This document shows, piece after piece, positions 1 to 11,480 of a stretch of 64,000 bases of DNA. Origin of the DNA: Schistosoma mansoni (Eukaryota > Platyhelminthes > Trematoda > Strigeidida > Schistosomatidae); NCBI RefSeq assembly GCF_000237925.1, contig NC_031496.1, positions 33,290,295 to 33,354,294 on the forward strand, in the 5' to 3' direction. How positions within the stretch are numbered: the first letter of the stretch is position 1; each line of letters opens with the position of its first letter. The notes beneath the pieces were generated by a model. That model made no database searches. It had not been told where the DNA came from and worked only from the letters and a program-made list of their open reading frames with translations. Made by a program: the position numbers and the translations under genes.

Positions 1-1141
1 AACCAGATCGTCGTCATTACAATCAACATCATCATCATCATTTTGGAATGAATACAGCAACAGCAGCAGCAGCTGTAGCTGCAGCTGCAATAACTGTATC
101 TAATGATCCATTAGCTATTGTTGGATTATGGCCACAATTGAGTTCAGCATTTCAACATGCAAATTTAATACAAAAAACAATTAATAAAAAACCATTACAA
201 CAATTACAAGATATGAATAATAATAATAATAATAATATGTCATCGATAGATTCTGATGAACGATTATCCAAATCAGAAGTGAAATCTTTGACACAATCCA
301 TGACACCTTTATCAAAAACTTTTCAAGATGTCATTTTAACAGAGTTAATGAAAAGAAACCAACTGATAGAGACGATTAACACATGTTGTTCCGGTTCACA
401 ACCAATGGATTCATCCATTTCATTTGGAGATCCAAATATAAATCAATCTATATTTAATTCAACAATTAATGGATTTTGTGCAAGTCTACCAAATTTAACA
501 GCCCAATATCATCGAACAGCAGCATCAACATCATCCTCATCATCAACATCACAAACGAATCATAACATCAATATTAACCGAACAACGAGTACAACAATGC
601 ATACAAATACTTCAACACCGACGATACATCATGTAACTGAATCAAGTTTCGACTCAAATGAATTCAATCAACCCGATGCAACAATGTCTGATCTAATCAA
701 TATTACTAATAATCCTAATGAATCCAATACAGAATTCAATCAAACTAAACAAATCAGTAAACCATTTCATCTATTTCCATATCGTCGACATCAATCAATT
801 GGATTAATTAGTCGTACTAGATCAGCTCCATTAAGTTTAGCTACTGGTTATTCAACAAATTATCGACATATACAATTACAAAATTTGAATAATGTACATA
901 ATCTATCCAATTCAATGAATACACCAACATCTGTTACTTCCGCAGCAAATATTTTAGCTATGGAAGCAGCTACAACGAATTTTGGTAATCAACAACAAAC
1001 GAATGGATTGAATTCAAATCAATCCATGATAGAGAATGATCAATTAGGAGTACAAAGTAACAATTTACAATCATCTGTAGATAATGAATTATCTTCACGA
1101 AGTAAAGTTGTTTTACAGTTACGTAAGAAGATTTTAGAAAG
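1..1141 (+). CDS. HDAC4: Class IIa histone deacetylase, N-terminal exon (partial, enters from upstream)
   Basis: Exon of a class IIa histone deacetylase gene. The reading frame is already open at base 3 (a His-rich run before the first ATG at 48), so the exon probably begins upstream and the ATG at 48 is not proven to be the start. The protein is low complexity: Ala-rich near residues 5-15 of the ATG frame, an Asn run coded by AAT repeats at 216-238, and Ser/Thr/Asn-rich stretches. Class IIa enzymes have a long, poorly conserved N-terminal regulatory half that binds MEF2 and is phosphorylated for 14-3-3 binding; the RTRSAPL segment near residue 256 has the basic-Ser-Pro look of such a site, which is inference. 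The exon ends in phase 2 at a consensus donor (AG|GTAAGT, 1142). Identity rests on the downstream catalytic exons. Confidence 0.8.
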
Positions 1142-1241
1142 GTAAGTGACTAATTTTCAGTTTGTTCTTCCTAGTTAGCTTGATTGTTTTCAGTAACTGG
1201 AAATGTTTCATATCATGTTCTTAAGTAAGTTATAGAGGTAC

Positions 1242-1544
1242 TATAGTGTAGTCTACTTATATCCATATAAGTAGTGTATGGTGATGGTCAGATATAGAAT
1301 GTATTTTGGCAGAAAATCGATAAGAAACGAACAAGAATGAAGCGCGATTGGTATGACAATGCATGAACAATGAAATTGGAGAAGATGGATTGATCTTTAC
1401 AGAAGGAACAGTGACGATTGAGACAATTGGTGGTTATTTTGCAAATTAACTGTACATTGTATGGTTATCAGAATTTAGTGAGATAGTCTGTGATTTGTGC
1501 TTGAATACATTCGATTGTCCCCCAGTCGTGTTCTGTTCACTACA
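1242..1544 (+). mobile_element. Solo LTR-like repeat, about 300 bp family
   Basis: A 303-base repeat flanked by a perfect 4-base duplication GTAC (1238-1241 and 1545-1548). Relatives lie at 13797-14078 (reverse), 38189-38494 (forward) and a fragment near 30890-30965. The start is TG(T/G)-rich and the end ...ACA, as for LTRs. It contains a short palindrome, ACTTATATCCATATAAGT. It is a fossil with no coding part. The class is inferred from size, ends and target duplication. Confidence 0.55.
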
Positions 1545-1746
1545 GTACTTGCATAAGTCCTTGTTTGTTATTCTGTTATATGTTGCCTAATTGTACACAA
1601 CACATCACTTGCTCAAACTATCATAGTTGATTGGTTACTTAACGTTATTCAACAAGGAAAATAAACTAAGAACTCATATCATATTAAATTTGTTAGAATA
1701 CTATTGTGGGAGATTGAAATGAATAATCTAGAATAAACTTAAAATT

Positions 1747-2080
1747 CACTATCAGCAACAAGTTACTGTGGGAGACAACAAACCAGATTCGAGCGGAGGA
1801 AGAAATCAGGAAGAAGCGTTGGAAGTGGATTGGGCACACTTTGAGGAAATTACCCAATGGCGTCACAAGACAAGCCCTCACATAGAATCATGAAGGCCAA
1901 AAGAGAAGAGGAAGACCAAAGAACACGTTACGTTGAGAAATGGAGACAGACATGAGAAGAATGAACAAAAACTGGATAGAACTAGAAAGGAAGGCCCAGA
2001 ACAGAGTGGGTTGTAGAATGCTGGTCGGCGGCCTATGCTCCATTGGGAGTAACAGGCATGTATGTATGTATATATGTAAA
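1747..2080 (+). mobile_element. RTE-clade LINE, 3' fragment
   Basis: Matches the 3' end of the RTE copies at 5411, 8670 and 61125: region coding [19 protein letters not shown] residues followed by [14 protein letters not shown]. It ends at the family's GGGAGTAACAGGC terminus, followed here by a GTAT repeat. Strongly 5' truncated. Confidence 0.8.
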
Positions 2081-2185
2081 CTTGAAATTCCATTCTCAAG
2101 TCTGTCTATAGATCAAAACATTGAGAAAACTGTATATTAAACTTAGTTTGTTGAATGTTATATTTTAATAATTGAGATCATGAAT

Positions 2186-2275
2186 CCATTGAAGCTAGAC
2201 CACGATGAAAAACCTGGAAGCACTGGACGACCGTTTCGTCCTATTGTGGGACTCCTCAGAAGCATTGATAATCAC
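2186..2275 (-). mobile_element. Family B ribozyme element, fragment
   Basis: Carries the family B tail and hammerhead-like region in reverse (CTGGAAGCACTGGACG, then TTTCGTCC and GGGACTCCTCAG). The tRNA-like head is missing, so the upstream strand of ribozyme stem I is lost. Confidence 0.7.
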
Positions 2276-2414
2276 GAAAGATTGACAATACGTATCAATG
2301 CCAAGGTTGGATTTGATAATTATTAGTGACTTCTAAACAATGTACAACTACGATGTACATTACTGAAATGATTTAAACATAAACAAAATAATCGTTTAAT
2401 TCATTTTTTTTATT

Positions 2415-2625
2415 GGTTGCTTGAATCTTCCCATTGATGTTTAGGAGTGCGAATCATCAGTTTCTTATTGGCAAACGTGCATCTTGTAAGGAATGCCTAG
2501 ATATTGCCTTAATTCACAAGTATTATAAGTCCTGAAATGAATATCAACTCTGGGATGTAGGTAAACCCAGCTGATGAGTCTCAAATAGGACGAAATAGGC
2601 GTCCTAGATTCCACTGCTAGTTACA
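2415..2625 (+). mobile_element. Family A (Sm-alpha-type) ribozyme element, inverted junction copy
   Basis: The left part (2421-2535) is family A flank in reverse (GAATCTTCCCATTGATG), joined to a forward copy of the region from CAACTCTGGGATG through the hammerhead to TCCACTGCTAG. The tRNA-like head is deleted. The same left-reverse, right-forward layout recurs at 29540 and 36190. Confidence 0.75.
2565..2609 (+). ncRNA. Hammerhead ribozyme, Sm-alpha type, conserved core
   Basis: The core reads CTGATGA, a stem II hairpin GTCTCAAATAGGAC, then GAAA, a very short stem III, and cleavage triplet GTC followed by CTAG, which pairs with CCAG upstream with one mismatch. The Sm-alpha hammerhead of schistosomes is established; activity of this copy is not tested. 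Confidence 0.75.
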
Positions 2626-2830
2626 ATCATCTTAACTTATAAAAATGGTACATTATTGAAAAGCATTCAACAAGATGCCATTACAGCTTTAAAAGGTCGT
2701 TACAGTTCTCAATCATTCAAACTTACATTACCTATTTACGTTAACCAGTGGTTGATCTCACTTTCTATAGTGTTCTATGTAGAATTACATGGTAAACAAT
2801 GGTAGCATTTTTATATTTAAACATTTTCAG

Positions 2831-2999
2831 ATCTGAATTTTTAACATCAGATCGTTCAGGTGTAAACAATTTGGATGGTTCTAATTCACCAAATTCTCGA
2901 ATTAATCAAACAACTGGACGTATTAATCCATTATTAGAAAGAACAGCTTCAAGTCCTGTAGTGAATATGGCTCCAACAATACGATCAGAAACTGTACCT
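2831..2999 (+). CDS. HDAC4: Class IIa histone deacetylase, second exon in window
   Basis: A 169-base exon with acceptor TTTTCAG before 2831 and donor GTAAGTGA from 3000. Its first base completes the split Arg codon left by the exon ending at 1141, and it ends in phase 0, so the frame runs on without a stop. It codes for about 57 Ser/Asn/Pro-rich residues (SEFLTSDRSGVNN at the start) in the linker between the N-terminal regulatory region and the deacetylase domain. No domain is recognisable in it alone. The support is splice phase, open frame and position; the next intron is about 18.9 kb and could hide further small exons. Confidence 0.75.
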
Positions 3000-3089
3000 G
3001 TAAGTGAATAGATTTATGTTTATATCATTATTAATGATATACATATTGCTATGAGAAGGGGATTTGTGGAGATTTAGTATTTTCATAAC

Positions 3090-3170
3090 TGGAAGCGTAA
3101 TTCCATTGAAGCTAGACCAGGTTTTCCCTGGTGGTCTAGCTTCAATTGACTCACGCTTTCAACTATGAAT
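3090..3170. mobile_element. Family B element reduced to its inverted ends
   Basis: ATTGAAGCTAGACCAGG runs almost directly into the reverse complement CCTGGTGGTCTAGCTTCAAT, so only the two terminal inverted repeats remain. The stretch could form a near-perfect hairpin. Confidence 0.65.
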
Positions 3171-3204
3171 ATACATATTTATAAAACATATCCTTTTTTC
3201 TAAC

Positions 3205-3711
3205 TGTTATATCCTGAAGAGAATTGTGAATGGTAACTTTTGAGAACTATTTATTGACCAATATGATGGGTATATTTTTTATTCTATAATTGTTAAGTAA
3301 CTAGACTATTCATATTCATGTTCCTCCTATTATAAGCTTTATTTTGACCTATAGACTATTATTATACGATTTACTATTCTTGAGTTATACCTAGTCCACC
3401 AATTACTGTCCCCCCTATTCACAGCCACATTTGACTAAATCTTGTACAAATGTTATAATCTATTTTATGGTACGATGTAGTCAGTTTGTTTGGTATATAA
3501 ACCCAGTATGTTTGAGAATAATGATTCATACCGCAGAGGCTGTTCTGAACTTAACTGGCTGGGCTAGGCAGAAGCAGGACCGATACGTACTCTAGACTTG
3601 TCGTACGGTTTCCGTGTGTCACTGTTCCAATCGATAATTCGCTGTTCTCTGACTGGCGGTCTTATCACATCATACGTTAACACGGCATCCACTCGGCCAT
3701 CAGTTATAACA
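3205..3711 (+). mobile_element. Solo LTR (about 510 bp family)
   Basis: A 507-base fossil LTR starting TGTTATATCC and ending TTATAACA, with a perfect 5-base target duplication CTAAC at 3200-3204 and 3712-3716. The same family forms the LTR pair at 42942-45011 and the solo copy at 6743-7257. It contains a TATATAAAC promoter-like motif. No internal region remains, as expected after LTR-LTR recombination. Confidence 0.85.
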
Positions 3712-3964
3712 CTAACATACACTGAATAACTTATTTTGTTTATAGTTAAAGAGTTTCATAGTGGTAACTAGATGTAAGCTATTCCCAAGAAACCCTTGAT
3801 CTAGATCCTGTTTTACTTTCTACTCTTCTCTATCTTCAGAATTCATAATTATACAATTAAATTATGAGATTTCTTTATGAATTGGCAAGTACTACACAAA
3901 TAGTTTTACTATTTAAACAGTTTAGATTTACAGACTTTTTACAAATTCTATTTTAATTTTGTAT

Positions 3965-4345
3965 ATTTATTTATTTAAACACATAAATATTGGTACAAGG
4001 GGGCACCAGATATATATGCGCCACACAAAAAATGTCGTTTCATTTAATTGTGTCAGGGCCATGATACTGCCTGGGTGCCAAAACCGAAGCAGGTGGTTTT
4101 CCTAAAGGGCCACACCTGGAGCCTTTGACCTAAAGGTCTGATCCACAACGCAGTGGAGCATCGTGAGGAGATGCAGTCCCATGGTAGCCGGAGACCAACA
4201 ATTGGTTCATACGCCATTTGTTCCTTCAGGATACTGGAGCCCATGTACACCATTGATTTGGAATCAGGGTTTTCAAACTCCCCTAGGTGGACCCTCCGTG
4301 TCCACCAACCCGGTTAAAGCGCCGAACATTCGCTGGTATAGATAT
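3965..4345 (-). repeat. Unclassified interspersed repeat D
   Basis: A clear inverted relative lies at 30240-30630 (shared CCACCTAGGGGAGTT-type and GATGCAGTCCCATGGTAGCC segments). GC content is higher than the surroundings. The class is unknown; it may be the 5' untranslated part of a LINE. The orientation assigned is arbitrary. Confidence 0.6.
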
Positions 4346-4512
4346 TAAGCGTTGGCGCGCATGACTGATAGGTTTTGGGTTTGAATCCCGTGAGACGGGA
4401 TCTTAAATGCGCACCGCTGAGGAGTCACACAATAGTACGAAACGGCCATTCAGTGTTTCCAAGTTTTCCATGGTAATCTAGCTTCAATGGACTCATGATT
4501 TCAACTATTATT
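4346..4512 (+). mobile_element. Family B ribozyme element, 5' truncated
   Basis: Starts within the tRNA-like part (GGTTTGAATCCCGTGAG, a B-box-like motif), then CGCTGAGGAGTC and CGAAACGGCC, and the tail ending CTCATGATTTCAACTA. Stem II of the ribozyme is mismatched, so this copy is probably inactive. Confidence 0.75.
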
Positions 4513-5404
4513 AATTAATTATCTGATTATTAACTGTTCAACTGATAATGTCACAGTAATTCTTCAATCTTGTTTAGAGTTAAATTCCAAATTAATCTAC
4601 ACCGCTAATTCTAAAAGAAGTTAAGAAGAAGAAGGAATCTATGTTTATAATTACAAAACATTATCATAATACACTGTCTTCTCATCTAGTTTCCTAGTAT
4701 TCTGCTAATGTTATACATTCTCTGTACTGGAAATAAACTCCATTCATCAACTTCAAAACAACATTCTTCAACATACTACTTAAAAACAATCTCATGAGTA
4801 GTATCGTCCACTTTACAAAACACCCAAAAGACATTTGAACTCTGTAAATCTCAGAATAAATACAAAATTCTCAGAGAATTCCACCCCCCACCCTCCGAAA
4901 AAAAAGAGTCTGAATTTATTTACTTTTTTTGTAACGCGATTTTATTAAGACTAAAAATCTAATGGAAATAATTTTCTTAACCCTGAAAAGTTTTTCTTCC
5001 TTACCCAACTAAAATGGAATTAGCCAATAAACAATAACTACTCAAGGTCATCGGATGAAAATTGTCCAAAATTTAGGACTAAAACCTTAGAAGGACAGTT
5101 AGATTGTTTTTTTTGGTCGATTGAAGAAAGCTAAATTTAGACAGTGTGATTAGTACAGATTTCATGACGGTGAATTATATATTTATATAATGGGGTAGTA
5201 GTAGCAGTAGTAGTGGTAGTAGTAGTAGTAGTAGTAATAGTAGTAGTAAAGAAATAAACTAGGCATAACCCTTTCTAAAGTTTACTGGGTTTTTTTTCAA
5301 GTATTCGGTGTCATAAAACGTTGGTTTTTGGCAAGTAATTAGTAACCTTCGAAATAAAAATCTTGATTTGATTAAAGTGAACCGTTAAGAATTAAACTAC
5401 TGCT
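4513..5404. other. AT-rich intron sequence with a TAG microsatellite
   Basis: No gene or classified repeat is seen. A (TAG)n/(GTA)n tract lies at about 5188-5250. Confidence 0.5.
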
Positions 5405-5410
5405 ACCCTT

Positions 5411-5836
5411 ATGATGGGGTGGAGACGTGGAGAACTAAGAAAGCCATCATTCAGAAGATACAGGTGATTATTAACAGTTGTTTAGGCAAAATACTTCGGA
5501 TCCGATGGCCAGACACTATCAGCAACAAGTTACTGTGGGAGACAACAAACCAGATTCGAGCGGAAGAAGAAATCAGGAAAAGGTGCTGGAAGTGGATAGG
5601 ATACACATTGAGGAAATTACCCAATGGCGTCACAAGACAAGCCCTCACATAGAACCCTGAAGGCCAAAAGAGAAGAGGAAGATCAAAGAACACGTTACGT
5701 TGAGAAATGAAGACAGACATGAGAAGAATGAACAAAAATTGGATAGAACTAGAAATAACTTTCCAGGACGTAGTGGGTTGAAGAATGCTGGTCGGCAGCC
5801 TATGCTCCATTGGGAGTATCAGGCGTAAGTAGGTAA
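5411..5836 (+). mobile_element. RTE-clade LINE, 3' fragment
   Basis: A 5'-truncated copy. It includes sequence coding [20 protein letters not shown] and the 3' terminus GGGAGTATCAGGCGTAAGTAGG. It faces an opposite copy at 5921-6160, giving a tail-to-tail pair with an 85-base spacer. Confidence 0.85.
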
Positions 5837-5920
5837 GTACCCATGTGAGAGTTTTGGAACTTGTGAATAGTTTTCAGCCTTTAATAAAAGGAAACAGAAA
5901 TCCGTATTTGATAGACTAAA

Positions 5921-6160
5921 TTACTTACTTAATTAAGCCTGTTACTCCCAATGGAGTATAGGCCGCCGACCAGCATTCTACAACCCACTCTGTCCTTAGC
6001 CTTCCTTTCTAGTTCTATCCAATTCTTGTTCATTCTTTTCATTTCTGTCTCAATTTCTCGACGTAATGGGTTCTTTGGTCTTCGTCCTTTCCTTTGACCA
6101 TCAGAATTTCATGTGAGGGCTTGTCTTGTGATGCAGTTGGGTGATTTCCTCAATGTTGAT
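5921..6160 (-). mobile_element. RTE-clade LINE, 3' fragment
   Basis: Reverse copy beginning TTACTTAATTAAGCCTGTTACTCC (the reversed terminus) and truncated after about 240 bases. Confidence 0.85.
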
Positions 6161-6742
6161 AGATTAAATTGACTAGGCTAATGATTGTCTGAGTTGTTTT
6201 AAAAGTATATGTAAATATTCTTTTTTTGGTCTGAGTATTGTCCTACATTATAGTAAGTAATGTTCATTGATCTGTTTTGAAATGGATTCAATTAGCACAA
6301 CTGTATTCACTCTAGATCTTCTCGTAAAAGGTTTGTATCATTTTTCGTCTTGCAAACAACTTTTTTTCTGAAATATATTCTTTACTTTGTCAAGCTCCAT
6401 CTGAATAAACTTGATTATTCTACCTTATTTATTTCTCCTCTCCTTCCATTTTGTACTGTTGCTTAGTTGATATAATATGTGTCCGATGCTGTTTAGGACT
6501 GACTTATTGAATGGAATTGAAAACAGTAAGGCTTATTACTGGTTTACTGTACTTTAACCAAAGATTTCGTTAATAAGATGTTTTATTCTTTGGATGGAAT
6601 TTATAAACTCCACAGCATGACTTACGTCCTGTTGTTGATTCTTTTGACCCTGATATTTAAATTGTAAGGATTTCAGGTTTTCAGTCTACACAACATAGCC
6701 TACTTGGGTCTACTTGGACTTCAATTTTTCTTATAGTATACT
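6161..6742. other. AT-rich intron sequence, no feature recognised
   Basis: No coding or repeat signature recognised on either strand. Confidence 0.5.
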
Positions 6743-7257
6743 TGTTGTATCCCGAAAAGAATTGTGAATGGTAACTTTGCGAACTATTTATGGACCAATA
6801 TGATGGGTATATTTCCTACTGTATAATTGCTTAGTAACTAAACTATTCATATTCGTGTCCCTCTTACTATAAGCTTTAATTTGACCTATGAACTATTATT
6901 ACACGATTTACCATTCTTGAGTTATCCCCAGTCTATTAATTACTGTTCCCCCTATTCACAGCCACATTTGGCCAAACATTGTACAAATGTTATTTTTTAT
7001 TTTATGGTACGACGTGGTCTGTCTGGTTGGTATATAAACTCAGTATGTTTGAGAATAATGATTCATACCACAGAGGCTGTTATTGGTGTTTTGGACTTAA
7101 ATGGCTGTGCTAGGCAGTAGCAGGATCAATTAATTCTCTAGACTTGTCGTACGGTTTTCGTGTTTCACTGTTCCAATCGATAATTCGCTGCTCTCTGATT
7201 GGCGGTCTCATCAAGTCACACATTAACTAGGCATCCACTCGGCCACAAGATATAACA
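6743..7257 (+). mobile_element. Solo LTR (about 510 bp family)
   Basis: Second fossil copy of the LTR at 3205-3711, same orientation, 515 bases, with its own perfect target duplication ATACT (6738-6742 and 7258-7262). The independent duplication shows that the two are separate insertions and not the two ends of one element. Confidence 0.85.
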
Positions 7258-7476
7258 ATACTCTAGTTGTGTCGTCCAGAATAACAATGAAGATTGCAAA
7301 GTCAAATCATTCAACCCATAGAACACAGTATAAAAATTTATCCATATTAATTTTCCTACAAATGTGAAAGAATTACCTTATAAACTACGTTTGTCCTGAA
7401 TCCTTATTATAGTGTACAGATTGGAAAAGGGTGATAATTCTGTTTGATGTTTATTTCTAAACTACTTTTTTGTTAG

Positions 7477-7655
7477 CAAAGATGGATAGTGGCTAGCAGT
7501 GGAATCCAGGACGCGCGTTTTGTCCTATTTTGGAATTGTCAGCTGGATGTACCTGCATCTCAGAGTTGATGTTCACTCTGGCACTCGAACTCAATATCGT
7601 TCGCTTCAAACGCCATCGCGTTATCCACTCGGCCACTAAGACTAATTCTGTAAAC
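7477..7655 (-). mobile_element. Family A (Sm-alpha-type) ribozyme element
   Basis: Reverse copy: GCAAAGATGGATAGTGGCTAG, hammerhead region, GTTGATGTTCACTCTGG and a tRNA-like head ending near 7650. The catalytic core is mutated (CTGACAA), so the ribozyme is probably dead. Confidence 0.8.
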
Positions 7656-8177
7656 CGTTTTGTTATTGTTAACACTGAGAGCTGGATAACAAGCTTAGCA
7701 TTACTTATTTATCTATACGAGAACAGTTTTCTGTGTATGTAGGAAAATTTGTGTACCTCAAAGAGTTGTTATTTTCTCTTTAATTTTCTTCTTTCTCATC
7801 CATGATCTTGCATGGTCCAATAGTTTAAATCCTACAAGTGGTATCAATTCTCTGAAAGTGTCAAACTGCATGAAAACTTGGCCTTAGGTTTCCTGCATAC
7901 TACTACCAATCACTTAATATCAGTAATTAAAAGCGATAATTTGAAATATTAGAATGACGAAGTCATTATTTGAAATACTGTGTTTGAGTTCATGTGTGTA
8001 GAAAATCTTCTTGTCTATCTTACTTTATTCTACTTGTATGTTGTATAGCTTAGTATTGGTACCCTTTATGACAATAGCAGGTTGATTATATTGAATGAAA
8101 AGAAATTCGATCATACGCAACAATATTCTAATCAGATATATAATAATATCAGAAAGGGTTTTTGTGAATATTTTGAT

Positions 8178-8247
8178 AGTTGAGATCATGCTTCTAGGTT
8201 TTCCATGATGATCTAGCTTCAATTGACTCATGATCTCAACTATTAGA
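8178..8247. mobile_element. Family B element reduced to its inverted ends
   Basis: GTTGAGATCATG followed after a short centre by CATGATCTCAAC. Only the terminal inverted repeats and part of the tail remain, and the symmetry extends into the ATAG/CTAT flanks. Confidence 0.65.
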
Positions 8248-8418
8248 GAAATATCATAGTTTATCGAAAAAATTGTTTAAAACTTCCATCGATTAACTCA
8301 AAGGAGAAATTGAAAAACCAATTTTCACACATAAATCTTTTATTGAGTGGTAGTAGCTATTGTCATGTTTATTGGTTTTTAATGTTGATCAAAATCTTAT
8401 CAACTGAGTTATAATACG

Positions 8419-8590
8419 AGCAAAGATAGATAGTAGCTAGCAGTGGAATCCAGGACGTGAGTTTCGTCCTAATTGGGACTCGTCAGCTGGATGTACCTGG
8501 ATCTCAGAGTTGATGTTAACTCTGAGACTCGAACCCACTACCTTTCGCTTCAATTGCCATCGCGTTACCCATTCAGATACTGAGTCATTA
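8419..8590 (-). mobile_element. Family A (Sm-alpha-type) ribozyme element
   Basis: Reverse copy with complete hammerhead and tRNA-like head; the A/B-box region lies at 8525-8580. Confidence 0.8.
8448..8492 (-). ncRNA. Hammerhead ribozyme, Sm-alpha type, conserved core
   Basis: On the minus strand: ATCCAG, CTGACGA (matches CUGANGA), stem II GTCCCAATTAGGAC, GAAA, short stem III, cleavage triplet GTC, then CTGGAT pairing perfectly with ATCCAG. All core positions fit the hammerhead consensus. Confidence 0.75.
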
Positions 8591-8669
8591 ATGATGTCTC
8601 AGCATACTTTATTAGACATTGGATAATTGAATTTGTACAAAAAGCTCTAATTAGTACTTGTCAGAGAGT

Positions 8670-9585
8670 TATCTGGCAAGGTTGAATACTTTCACCCTTT
8701 CTCTTTCTTCTGGTGTTCAAATACATTATGAAGGCATCAACAACTGCAGAGAAGCACTGAATACAGTGGACATCTAGGATGCAGCTGGACGATTTAGACT
8801 TCACAGATGATCTGTCTCTTCTATCACACACAACAACAAATGCAGGAGACGATCAGTGTAACATCAGCCTCAGCAGCAGTAGCTCTCAATAAAAACAAAG
8901 GGAAAAGCAAGATTTTCCGATACAGTACAGCATGCACCAATCAAATCACACTTGACGGAGAAGCTCTGGAGGATGTGAAAACCTATACATATCTGGGCAG
9001 CATCATTGTTGAACACGGTCGATCTAATGCAGGTGTGAAGACGCGGATCGGTAAAGTGAGAACAGCATATTTACAACTAAAGAACATCTGGAACTCAAAA
9101 CAATTGTCAACTAACACCAAGATCAGAATTTTCAATATAAATGTCAAGACAGTTCTTCTGTATGGGGTGGAAACCTGGGGAACAATAAAGGCCACCATCC
9201 AGAAGATACAAGTGATTATCAACAGTTGTCTACGCAAATTACTTCGGATCCGTTGGCCAGACAGTATCAGAAACAACTTATTGTGAAAGAGAACAAACCA
9301 GATTCCAATGGAGGAAGAAATCAGGAAGAAGAGCTGGAAGTGAATAAGACACACATTGAGGAAATCATCCAAATGCGTCACAAGACAAGCCCTCACATAG
9401 AATCCTGAAGGTCAAAGGAAAAGACGAAGACCAAAGAACACATTACACCGAGAAATGAAGACAGACATGAGAAGAATGAACAAAAATTGGATAGAACTAG
9501 AAATAACTTTCCAGGACGTAGTGGGTTGAAGAATGCTGTTCGGCGGCCTATGCTCTATTGGGAGTAACAGGCTTAAGTAAGTAAG
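8670..9585 (+). mobile_element. RTE-clade LINE, 3' third of the reverse transcriptase ORF
   Basis: Begins near the region coding the final RT motifs (QLDDLDFTDDLSL, corresponding to the FADD box region), then ITLDGEALEDV, TYLGSII, and ends at GGGAGTAACAGGCTTAAGTAAG. A 5'-truncated copy with several frame breaks. Confidence 0.88.
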
Positions 9586-9954
9586 AGACCTATTTTCAAT
9601 CTTAATGAAATTCATTCACTCAAGGTAACTAAACATACTTATATGAATTATTCAATATTGAATGAATAGTGAAAAATGGAAGTCTTGCTGACATTATCAC
9701 ATTAAGCTTCTTTATCTATGGCAACTAAGTTATAGTATAAGCCCAAAAGAACATTTCAATCCATAAATCTCATTCATACACATTTTTTTTATCTTATCAA
9801 ATTATTTTTTTAATAAACCAATCAAAATATCAATTAAAGATTAAATTCAATTCCTTTGTTCTGATTGGCTCATATCCAATACAGTTAACCTTGAGAAAAT
9901 AATCGATAAAAAATTTAGATAAACAGATTTTTCGGATAATAAAAATAATATTGG

Positions 9955-10215
9955 AAGGGGGGTTTTGTGGAGATTTTCAGTTATTTACTAGTTGAATTGA
10001 TGAGCTAATTGAAGTTAAACTACCATGGAAAATCTGGAAGCACTGGACGGCTGTTTCGTTTATGTATGGGACTCCTCGACAGTCCCGCTCACGGGACTCG
10101 ACCCCAGGACCTATTAGTCTCGCATACAAACTCTCAACCTTTAGACCAATGAGCCGGTTGGTATCCAATGGTGTTAATATGTAATTCCAACCAATCCACG
10201 AAACTGTACCACTGT
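9955..10215 (-). mobile_element. Family B ribozyme element
   Basis: Starts with the terminal segment GGGGTTTTGTGGAGATTTTC, then the tail, hammerhead region (core altered, CGAGGA), tRNA-like head (GGGACTCGACCCCAGGACC reversed B box) and the TCCAATGGTGTTAAT 5' body. Confidence 0.75.
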
Positions 10216-11311
10216 CCACCATTCTTAAATTTATGTTCTGTTAATGAAGCTCTTATAGAAAAAGGGAGTATTAAGGAAAACGGAAACGGAATGTACCATA
10301 CATAATTAGACTAGATAAACAGCTTTTAAGAAAATGATGAATATATGAACTGATGAAAACCATTGGAGATGAGGGATTGGGGTTGTTTAAAGCATTGATA
10401 CCTATAATCTCTATCAGGCAATAATATATTTGCTCACTTATGCTTTAAACTACTGATAAACAATAATAAGTAGGACATAGTATAACCGGATGAATAATTC
10501 TTACAATTTTTTTTGTATTTATAACAAACCATGTTGTTGGTACCTCTCATGTGGGTTTGTTCTCTGAGCTGGATGGTTTGGTCGTGGAGCTTTCATTGTC
10601 CTTCTGAACGATGGTACCTCTGTTGGAGAATATTCTATTTATTCACTTGAATCCATCTTTATGCCTAAATCTAAATATACTTACCCTAAAACTAATTCGT
10701 TTTATGATTTTTGAAAGTACTTGTTAACTAGCTTGATAAAACATAGATGGTGTATTTCATTTCTAGGCATAGATGAAGCCTCATTATTCATAAAAGTTTC
10801 TGTCATCCTGATGTTTGCAAATGAAATCTATCAATATTTTCTGGCTGGCTATCTCTTATATCTTTCTGTTAGATCCTTCAACATAACTGTCTAGTTACAA
10901 CTTTTTAATATTTATATTGTAGCTATCAATGAAATCCAAAACTCACATCTCATCCTGAGTAGGAGTCGTCAATTGTATGTATTTAAATCCTAGTGTTGAA
11001 TTCATGTACATACTGATTCAAACACTAATATATTATCCACTTGACTACTGACGGTAAATAACCAGCAACTTATTCAAAGTAGATGACGTTTATTTGTAAT
11101 AGTTTTTATGATCCTGTTATTAATAATAGGGAGTGAATTTTGATCAGTGTTCGGATAACAGAATAACACTAGAAACAGAAGCTAATAGGTAAGAGTTTCA
11201 ATGAAAAGATTAAAATACATATACATTTAGTTGATGAATTCTAGATAAGATGAACTGAAAGTTTTGCACATCATTGTTAGCCACAAGACAAATAAGATAA
11301 GTTTAGTAACA
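10216..11311. other. Intron sequence with one short shared repeat
   Basis: Mostly unclassified AT-rich DNA. Bases 10555-10625 (GGATGGTTTGGTCGTGGAGC) match 24590-24660, so both carry part of an unclassified repeat. Confidence 0.4.
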
Positions 11312-11480
11312 TAATCAGAAGGAGTTTTGTGGAGATTTCAGTATTTTTCATAGTTGAAATCATGATTCAATTGAAACTAGATCACCATGGAAAACCTATA
11401 AGCACTGGACGGCCGTTTCGTCCTACTGTGGGACTCCTCAGCAGTGCGCATCCACGATCCCGCCTCATAAGACTCTGATG
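11312..11480 (-). mobile_element. Family B ribozyme element, head truncated
   Basis: Has the outer terminal segment AATCAGAAGGAGTTTTGTGG, the inner tail, a complete hammerhead and the start of the tRNA-like head, cut off near 11478. Confidence 0.8.
11402..11447 (-). ncRNA. Hammerhead-like ribozyme of family B, intact core
   Basis: On the minus strand: GCACTG, CTGAGGA, stem II GTCCCACAGTAGGAC, GAAA, stem III ACGGCCGT, C17, CAGTGC. Stem I is a perfect 6-bp helix (GCACTG with CAGTGC), stem II has 4 bp, stem III is 2 bp with a GGCC loop, and the cleavage triplet is GTC. Confidence 0.7.

Noticed and set aside
48-50. ATG at 48 as the true start of the deacetylase
   Set aside because: The frame is open upstream to the window edge and codes a similar low-complexity sequence, so the start probably lies before the window.
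3205-7257. One LTR retrotransposon of about 4 kb with two direct LTRs
   Set aside because: Each LTR has its own different target duplication and the internal sequence is made of unrelated repeats, so these are two solo LTRs.
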